Assembly (NCBI GenBank): GCA_003142235.1 | Contig: PLOU01000081.1 | Location: 1 to 40,615 of the forward strand | Source of the DNA: Granulicella sp. | GTDB taxonomy: Bacteria > Acidobacteriota > Terriglobia > Terriglobales > Acidobacteriaceae | Direction: 5' to 3' | Length of the DNA: 40,615 bases | Shown here: in pieces, positions 35,865 through 40,615 of the stretch | How positions within the stretch are numbered: position 1 is the first letter of the stretch | Layout: each line of letters begins with the position of its first letter | The notes under the pieces: model-generated | Told to the model about the DNA's origin: nothing | Seen by the model: the letters and a program-made list of their open reading frames with translations, nothing else | The model's database searches: none | Translations under genes and position numbers: made by a program

Positions 35865-36659
35865 ATGACCCACACGCACTCGTCTCAGCCGAAGTCCTTC
35901 CTCACCCGGTCGCTTCGCTCCGCCCTCTTCCTGGCGGTCGCGCTCGGGGCCGTCTCCGGCTGCCACAAGACCCCCGCCGCCAACGCGAATCCAGACAGCT
36001 TCGCGCCCACGCCCGCGCCGCTGCCGCCTGTGCCCACCGCTTCGCTCACCGCCGATCCGCTGGCCATCGACCTCGGCCAGTCCGTGGTCCTCAACTGGCG
36101 CACCACCGACGCCACCAACGTCAGCATCGAGGGCCTCGGCCCGGTCAACCCCAACGGCACCCAGACCGTCTCGCCCACCGCCTCCACCAACTTCCACATC
36201 GTCGCCAAGGGCGATGGCGGCACCACCGAAGCCAGCGTCCGCGTCACAGTCCGCGTTCCCGTCGCGCCCACCGTCCCCGTGGACAACACGGCAACCGCGG
36301 ACATGGGATCCGAGTCCGTCTTCCACGACAACGTCCAGGACGTCTACTTCGACTACGACAGCTACGAGCTGCGCGCCGACGCGCAGGCCTCCGCCGTCAA
36401 GTCCGCCTCCTTCCTCGTCGCCCACCCCGACATCCGCATCGTCGTCGGGGGCTACTGCGACGACCGCGGCTCCGCCGAGTACAACCTGGCCCTGGGAGAG
36501 AACCGCGCCAACGCCACCAAGACCGCGCTGGTCAACGCCGGAGTCGCCCCCGCGCGCGTCCGCGTCGTCAGCTACGGCAAGGAGAAACAGTTCTGCACCG
36601 ATGAGAGCGAGTCCTGCTGGCAGCAGAACCGCCGCGCCCAGTTCTCCCTCGACCGCTAG
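35865..36659 (+). CDS. pal: Peptidoglycan-associated lipoprotein with extra Ig-like domain
   Basis: 264 residues from ATG 35865 (AGGAG, 6-nt spacing); the frame is open back to 35772 through the tandem repeat but has no support there. Lipoprotein signal peptide ends AVSGC (lipobox). Residues about 45-125 (ASLTADPLAIDLGQSVVLNW, ATNVSIEGLG, STNFHIVAKGDGGTTEASVRVTV) form an Ig-like beta-sandwich absent from the classic ~170-residue Pal. The C-terminal OmpA domain is typical: DVYFDYDSYELRADAQ, GGYCDDRGSAEYNLALGENRANATKTAL, RVVSYGKEKQFC, QNRRAQFSL. It anchors the outer membrane to peptidoglycan and partners TolB. Two Cys near the end (FCTDESESCW) may pair. Confidence 0.93.
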   Translation: MTHTHSSQPKSFLTRSLRSALFLAVALGAVSGCHKTPAANANPDSFAPTPAPLPPVPTASLTADPLAIDLGQSVVLNWRTTDATNVSIEGLGPVNPNGTQTVSPTASTNFHIVAKGDGGTTEASVRVTVRVPVAPTVPVDNTATADMGSESVFHDNVQDVYFDYDSYELRADAQASAVKSASFLVAHPDIRIVVGGYCDDRGSAEYNLALGENRANATKTALVNAGVAPARVRVVSYGKEKQFCTDESESCWQQNRRAQFSLDR

Positions 36660-36696
36660 AGCAGGAGCCGGGTTGATGGTTCAACAATCGAACGAT

Positions 36697-36751
36697 GTCA
36701 TCCTGAGCGGAGCGGTTCGCGTCGTTTGCGAATCGCGCAGTCGAAGGACCC
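36697..36751. repeat. GTCATCCTGAGC dispersed repeat-like element
   Basis: GTCATCCTGAGCGGAGCGG followed by TTCGC-GTCGTTT-GCGAA and CGCAGTCGAAGGACC. This phrase recurs as an interspersed intergenic repeat in many bacterial genomes (from memory), and its opening resembles the GTCATTCTGAGCGCAG of the repeat at 37872. It fills part of the pal-cpoB gap. Confidence 0.45.
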
Positions 36752-36852
36752 CGATGGATCCGGCGCTGCCACAACCGCCGCAACCGTTCCAACCACGGAG
36801 CTTGTTCTTCCGCTCGTTCGGGCCACGAATCTGCTCCTGAGGTACAAGACTT

Positions 36853-37845
36853 ATGATCCAACACAGCACTCGATTCGCCTGCGCTCTCCTCGTTCTCGCC
36901 CTCGCCGCCCCTCCCGCCTTCGCCGCCAACAAGGACATGATTCAGCTCCAGACCCAGGTCCAGGAGTTGCAATCCGCCGTCGCACGCCTCCAGCAGTCCA
37001 ACGACGAGCGCATGGGAGTCCTCAAGGACCTCGTCCAGCAGAACGCCGATTCGGTCAACAAGATGTCGGTCGCCGTCGACGCCCTGCAGCAACAGGTCCG
37101 CGCACAGCACGACTCGACCAACGCCAAGCTCGACCAGTTCTCCGGCCAGATGCAGACCCTCAACGACTCGCTCGACGAGGTCAAGGCGCGCCTCAACAAC
37201 CTGGAAAAAGCCATGAAGTCCGTCCAGGACCAGCAGCAGTCGATCGACGCCGCCCTGCAGAACATTGCCCCCGGCTCCCCCGCCGCACCCGCTGCAACAG
37301 GCACGGCAACCCCCTCCCCGGACTCCTCTATGCTGCCGCCGCCCTCCGCCACCCGAAAGGGCAAGCCGATCGCCGCAGTTCCAGCCAGCGCGCCGGACGC
37401 CGCAGACGCCTCATCCGCCCTTCCGTCGAAGCTGGTCGCGCCCGCCCCTTCCGCCCTCTACAAAACAGCCCTCAGCGACTACATGGCCGCCCACTACGCA
37501 CTGGCCTCCACCGAGTTCGCCGAGATCATCCGCTCCAGCCCCGCCGACCCCCTGGCCGGAAACTCCTTCTACTATCTGGGCGAGATCGACTACCGCGCCG
37601 GCAAGTACGCCATCGCCATCAAGGACTACGACCGCGTCCTGGAGCAGTTCCCCAGCAACGCCAAGGGGCCCGTCTCGCACCTGCACAAGGGCCAGGCCCT
37701 CTTCGAGACCGGCAAGCGCGAGGCCGGCATCAGTGAGCTGCGCGCCCTCATCTTGCGCTTCCCCAACTCCCCCGAAGCCGCCCAGGCCCGCAGCAAGCTC
37801 AACGGAATGGGCGTCCCCATCGCCCCCCGCCGTCCCGCCCAATAA
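36853..37845 (+). CDS. cpoB: Tol-Pal system protein CpoB (YbgF)
   Basis: 330 residues. Signal peptide (ACALLVLALAAPPAFA), then a coiled coil of about 115 residues (IQLQTQVQELQSAVARLQQSNDERMG... LNNLEKAMKSVQDQQQ), a Pro/Ala/Ser linker (about 140-195) and a C-terminal TPR domain (YKTALSDYMAAHYALASTEFAEIIRSSP, NSFYYLGEIDYRAGKYAIAIKDYDRVLEQFP, LHKGQALFETGKREAGISELRALILRFPNSPEA). This is the YbgF/CpoB layout: periplasmic, coordinating Tol with cell-wall synthesis at division. The coiled coil is longer than in E. coli. TGAGG lies 10 nt before ATG 36853. Confidence 0.92.
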   Translation: MIQHSTRFACALLVLALAAPPAFAANKDMIQLQTQVQELQSAVARLQQSNDERMGVLKDLVQQNADSVNKMSVAVDALQQQVRAQHDSTNAKLDQFSGQMQTLNDSLDEVKARLNNLEKAMKSVQDQQQSIDAALQNIAPGSPAAPAATGTATPSPDSSMLPPPSATRKGKPIAAVPASAPDAADASSALPSKLVAPAPSALYKTALSDYMAAHYALASTEFAEIIRSSPADPLAGNSFYYLGEIDYRAGKYAIAIKDYDRVLEQFPSNAKGPVSHLHKGQALFETGKREAGISELRALILRFPNSPEAAQARSKLNGMGVPIAPRRPAQ

Positions 37846-37871
37846 CGCGGCCTCCGCCTATTGAAGCCGTC

Positions 37872-37892
37872 ATTCTGAGCGCAGTTCAGAAT
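37872..37892. repeat. GTCATTC-type palindromic repeat, copy 3
   Basis: ATTCTGA-GCGCAGT-TCAGAAT, perfect 7-bp arms, preceded by GAAGCCGTC and followed by CCCCGTATTT. Between cpoB and the Nudix gene. Compared with copy 2, both arms changed together so that pairing is kept. Confidence 0.7.
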
Positions 37893-38017
37893 CCCCGTAT
37901 TTCGTTGTTTCCTGTTCCTGCGCTTTTCTGGCTCCATCCTCCGTGAAATGCGTTTAAGCTATAGATGCTGAGCCGCATCGCCGCTGAACGCACGATGCAG
38001 GAGAGACAGACCCCCGC

Positions 38018-38485
38018 GTGAAAGAGCGTATTCGCAAACTGGACAATCGCCCCAACGCAGGCAGCAAGCCTCTTCGGCTGGTGGCCGCGGCGCTGATTCT
38101 GCGCCCCGCCGCCAGCGAGAACGGAGGCACCGAAGTCCTCGTCTGCCAGCGGCGCCAGAACCAGCCCATGAGCCTCAAATGGGAGTTTCCCGGCGGCAAG
38201 ATCGAGCCCGGCGAGACCCCAGAGCAGGCCCTCGCCCGCGAGCTTGACGAGGAACTCGGCATCGCGGCCGTCATCGGCCGCCGCATCGCCCAGATCCGCC
38301 ACCGCTATCGCAACGGCGGTGCCGTCGATCTTCAGTTCTTCGTCGTGGACACCTTCACCGGCGAGCTGGACAACCGCATCTTCAACGCCCTCGAGTGGTC
38401 CCCCCTCAGCCAGCTCCCCACCTTCGACTTCCTCGCCGCCGACTACAACCTCATCCGCGACCTCGCCGAGGGCAAGCTCCTCTAG
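38018..38485 (+). CDS. Nudix hydrolase, MutT type
   Basis: 155 residues from GTG 38018 (no ATG in frame upstream; GGAG is about 17 nt away). The Nudix box is complete: GGKIEPGETPEQALARELDEELGI, with the REL-x-EEL metal-binding helix, preceded by WEFPGG as in MutT, which hydrolyses 8-oxo-dGTP. LVAAALILRP and VLVCQRRQNQPMSLKWEF are typical MutT strands; VDLQFFVVDTFTGEL and FNALEWSPLSQLPTFDFLAADYNLI close the fold. An 8-oxo-dGTP or related nucleotide role is likely but not proven, since Nudix specificity is hard to read. It lies 172 bp after cpoB beyond a palindromic repeat. Confidence 0.85.
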   Translation: MKERIRKLDNRPNAGSKPLRLVAAALILRPAASENGGTEVLVCQRRQNQPMSLKWEFPGGKIEPGETPEQALARELDEELGIAAVIGRRIAQIRHRYRNGGAVDLQFFVVDTFTGELDNRIFNALEWSPLSQLPTFDFLAADYNLIRDLAEGKLL

Positions 38486-38496
38486 CTGCCAAAACC

Positions 38497-39072
38497 CTAC
38501 AGCGCGCCCACAATCTCCTCGGTCGCGCGCACCCGCCCAATCCGCGGAAAAATCCGCTCCACCGCATTGGCGTGGCTCTGGGCGCTGCGGCCCGTCATGG
38601 CGTCCTCCGCAAACACAATCTCATAACCGCGCTCGTATGCATCTCTCGCCGTGCTCTCCACGCCGAACTCGGTCGCAATGCCGCACAGCACAATCGTCGT
38701 CAGCCCCCGCCGCCGCAGTTGCAAATCGAGGTCCGTCCCGTAGAACGCGCCCCACTGCCGCTTCAGGACCGCAACATCGCCCGGCTGCCGGTCCAGCTCC
38801 GGAATTAACTCGCTCCAGTCCGCCGCCGGCGGCGCAGCTCCTCGCATCGGCTGGTCCACCATCGAATGCAGCCGGTCCGCGCCATTCGCCGCGCCTCCCA
38901 CATGCACCAGCACAGCCTGTGCCCCCTTGCCGCGTGCCGCAGCCAGCAGCCGCGCGCAGTTCGCAATCACCGTCGCCGCCGGATGAGGATCGCCCTCGAC
39001 CCCCACAATCCCCTTCTGTAGATCGATCACCACCACCGCCGTCCGCCGCGCTTCCAGTACCAGCTCGCTCAT
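38497..39072 (-). CDS. Isochorismatase-family (cysteine) hydrolase
   Basis: 191 residues from ATG 39072 (AAGGA, 8-nt spacing); the open frame to 39189 runs through a palindromic repeat and is not used. Catalytic triad by family rule: Asp in VVVIDLQKG, Lys in AVLKRQWGAF, Cys in TIVLCGIATEFGVESTARDAYERGYEIVFAEDAMTG, with the usual cis-peptide Gly-Ile-Ala. These enzymes hydrolyse amides or vinyl ethers (isochorismate, nicotinamide, N-carbamoyl compounds); Lys-Arg-Gln-Trp and GTDLDLQLRRRG fit the broad hydrolase branch. No siderophore or NAD genes adjoin it, so the substrate stays open. It converges on the Nudix gene with 11 bp between stops. Confidence 0.85.
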   Translation of the reverse strand: MSELVLEARRTAVVVIDLQKGIVGVEGDPHPAATVIANCARLLAAARGKGAQAVLVHVGGAANGADRLHSMVDQPMRGAAPPAADWSELIPELDRQPGDVAVLKRQWGAFYGTDLDLQLRRRGLTTIVLCGIATEFGVESTARDAYERGYEIVFAEDAMTGRSAQSHANAVERIFPRIGRVRATEEIVGAL

Positions 39073-39130
39073 CCCCGGATTCCTTTCCCTACAACACATT
39101 TTGCTCCAGTGAACCTCTAAACCGTTTTGA

Positions 39131-39209
39131 AAGGGCGGGACTTCAGCTTTGAAGGGGCGGGACTTTAGTCCCGCCGTAAATGCTGCCATCGCAACGCGGC
39201 TTTAGCCGC
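39131..39209. repeat. CTTTAG-type REP element, copy C, with a partial duplication
   Basis: GGCGGGACTTTAGTCCCGCC at 39156-39175 and GCGGCTTTAGCCGC at 39196-39209, then TGAGGGA: the same bipartite layout as at 22526. Just before it, AAGGGCGGGACTTCAGCTTTG (about 39131-39151) is an aborted copy of the first half, giving a local duplication. Confidence 0.8.
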
Positions 39210-39267
39210 TGAGGGAATGTCGTGCCCAGGTTCACACCCTCCCCTGTCGGCTTGCGCCTGCCCGCTC

Positions 39268-40521
39268 CTACCCGCCGTGCATCTGGTTCCACATCATCAC
39301 CAGCGATAGCCCGATCACAATCGCCGCCGTCGCCCATGCCACCCAGTTGAACCAGGTCGAGTTGGTATGCTTCCCCATCAGCTCGTGCTTGTTGATCAGC
39401 TTCAGCATGAAGATCATGATCACCGGCAGCAGCACGCCATTCAGCACCTGCGACAGGATGATTACCCTCACCAGCGGGAAGTTTGGCCACAGCACCAGGC
39501 CCGCGCCCAGCACGATCAGCGCCGTGTAGAACCAGTAGAAGAACGGCGCCTCCTTCAGGCTCTTGTCCAGTCCGCTCTCGAAGCCCATCCCCTCGCACAC
39601 CGTATACGCCGTCGACAGCGGCAGGATCGACGCCGAGAAGATCGAGGCATTGAACAGCCCCGCCGCGAACAGGATGAACGCAAAGTCTCCCGCCAGCGGC
39701 TTCATCGCGCCCGCCGCTTCCGACGCATCCTGAATGTTGCGCATCCCGTGCGTATACAGAGTCGCCGCACAGGCCACAATGATGAACCACGCCACAATAT
39801 CGGTGAAGAAGCAGCCCACAATCACATCCAGCCGCGAGGCCTTGTACTGCCGGATCGTGATCCCCTTGTCCACCACCGACGACTGAAGATAGAACTGCAT
39901 CCACGGCGCAATCGTCGTTCCAATCACTCCGATCGTCAGATAGATATAGTTCTTGTCGCTCCACACCGAGCGCGGCGGCGGCATGATGGTCGCTTTCAGC
40001 GCCTCATGCCAGTCGGGATGGCTCACCACCCCCGCCCCAATGTACGCAAGGTAGATGACGCTGGCCACCAGAAAGAACTTCTCCACGGTCTTGTAGTCGC
40101 CCTTCACCACCAGCACCCACACAATCGCCGCGCAGATCGGCACACTCAGGTATTTACTGACGTGAAACAGTTGCATCGATCCCGCAATGCCGCTGAACTC
40201 CGAAACCACGTTGCCGTAGTTCACAATCACCAGCAGGATCATCATCACGAACGTCATGCGCAGGCCGAACTCCTCGCGGATCAGGTCGCTCAGTCCCTTG
40301 CCCGTCACCACCCCCATGCGCGCGCTCATCTCCTGCACCACGATCAGCGCCAGCGTCACCGGCAGGATCGTCCACAGCAGCAGCAAGCCGTACTGCGCAC
40401 CCGCCTGCGAGTATGTGAAGATCCCGCCCGTGTCGTTGTCCACATTGGCCGTTATGATTCCCGGTCCCAGCACTGCCAGGAACAGCAGGATGCGCAGCCG
40501 CCATTGCCGCCACAGCTTCAT
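39268..40521 (-). CDS. Nramp-superfamily divalent metal transporter with atypical metal site
   Basis: 417 residues from ATG 40521 (in-frame GTG at 40527). About eleven hydrophobic helices, beginning LRILLFLAVLGPGIITANVDNDTGGIFTYSQAG. The LGPG...A start, VVQEMSARMGVVTGKGLSDLIREEFG and the inverted-repeat helix pattern mark the Nramp/LeuT fold. The helix-1 motif that is DPGN in manganese/iron transporters reads DNDTGG here, and the helix-6 MPH reads APW (IGTTIAPWMQFYLQSSVV), so the metal-binding Met is lost. Family knowledge: Nramp relatives without this Met include magnesium transporters (NRMT) and aluminium-linked proteins. Mg/Mn uptake is therefore a better guess than Fe/Mn (inference). Stands alone; the next gene would lie beyond the window. 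Confidence 0.85.
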   Translation of the reverse strand: MKLWRQWRLRILLFLAVLGPGIITANVDNDTGGIFTYSQAGAQYGLLLLWTILPVTLALIVVQEMSARMGVVTGKGLSDLIREEFGLRMTFVMMILLVIVNYGNVVSEFSGIAGSMQLFHVSKYLSVPICAAIVWVLVVKGDYKTVEKFFLVASVIYLAYIGAGVVSHPDWHEALKATIMPPPRSVWSDKNYIYLTIGVIGTTIAPWMQFYLQSSVVDKGITIRQYKASRLDVIVGCFFTDIVAWFIIVACAATLYTHGMRNIQDASEAAGAMKPLAGDFAFILFAAGLFNASIFSASILPLSTAYTVCEGMGFESGLDKSLKEAPFFYWFYTALIVLGAGLVLWPNFPLVRVIILSQVLNGVLLPVIMIFMLKLINKHELMGKHTNSTWFNWVAWATAAIVIGLSLVMMWNQMHGG

Positions 40522-40615
40522 CGACACCCCGTTCCGGCGTCCGTCACCGGCCGCGCTCCAGCCGCGTCCAGCCCGCGCCCCCGCGGCGCGTCCAGCCCCG
40601 CGCCCCGTGCGAAGC
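40522..40615. other. Window edge, no gene identified
   Basis: Very GC-rich stretch with repeated GCGTCCAGCC/GCGCC units (GCGCTCCAGCCGCGTCCAGC, GCGCGTCCAGCCCC). It is upstream of the Nramp gene. Too short to judge whether it is a promoter region or the end of another gene. Confidence 0.4.

Overview
The window is GC-rich bacterial chromosome. Its gene content points to an acidobacterium, probably of the Terriglobia (Terriglobus/Granulicella/Edaphobacter type). The pointers are a VWFA-related protein of the acidobacterial kind, a GWxTD-domain secreted protein, an outer-membrane protein with a carboxypeptidase-regulatory-like domain, a hopanoid cluster and a Tol-Pal locus with TonB/ExbB-like members. 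This is inferred from protein families; there is no rRNA gene in the window. I saw no tRNA, CRISPR array, transposase or prophage. Most long antisense ORFs are shadows of high-GC genes.

Layout. (1) 33-9000: envelope genes. These are a CarboxypepD_reg/beta-barrel protein, a GWxTD protein, a divergent MacA-like adaptor with a LolD/MacB-like ATPase but no permease, an HExxH (SprT/M48-like) peptidase and a VWFA-related protein. (2) 9078-17935: a complete-looking arginine operon on the minus strand in the order argR-argC-argB-argD-argF-argG-argH-argA, with several stop/start overlaps. Its control region (17884-17944) has two ARG-box-like palindromes exactly 21 bp apart lying over the -10 of a TTGACA-N17-TATACA promoter. 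The -35 sits in the loop of the terminator-like hairpin of the upstream gene uxaC. ArgH carries an extra segment of about 90 residues. (3) 17990-19387: uxaC.

(4) 19612-27479: a hopanoid run on the minus strand: ispH, shc, hpnH, an unrecognised 142-residue protein, hpnA, an HpnG-type nucleosidase and a zinc-dependent MDR dehydrogenase. The last four junctions are nearly all overlapping or 1 nt apart, except hpnA, which follows a palindromic repeat. IspH supplies isoprenoid precursors, Shc cyclises squalene, HpnH adds adenosine from SAM and HpnG removes adenine. The coupled dehydrogenase is a candidate for the next, poorly defined side-chain step. (5) 27717-31834: a 56-residue metallothionein-like gene, a 62-residue two-helix membrane protein, recN, a small membrane-protein ORF interrupted by an in-frame TGA, and a secreted Gly-rich protein with a TonB-C-like domain.

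(6) 31969-38485: the Tol-Pal locus on the plus strand: tolQ/exbB, tolR/exbD, a TonB/TolA-like protein, tolB, pal (with an extra Ig-like domain), cpoB, then a MutT-type Nudix hydrolase. (7) 38497-40521: an isochorismatase-family hydrolase and an Nramp-superfamily transporter with a non-canonical metal site.

Two families of short palindromic intergenic repeats (a GGCGGGACTTTAGTCCCGCC type and a GTCATTCTGGC type) occur several times, often inside operons.
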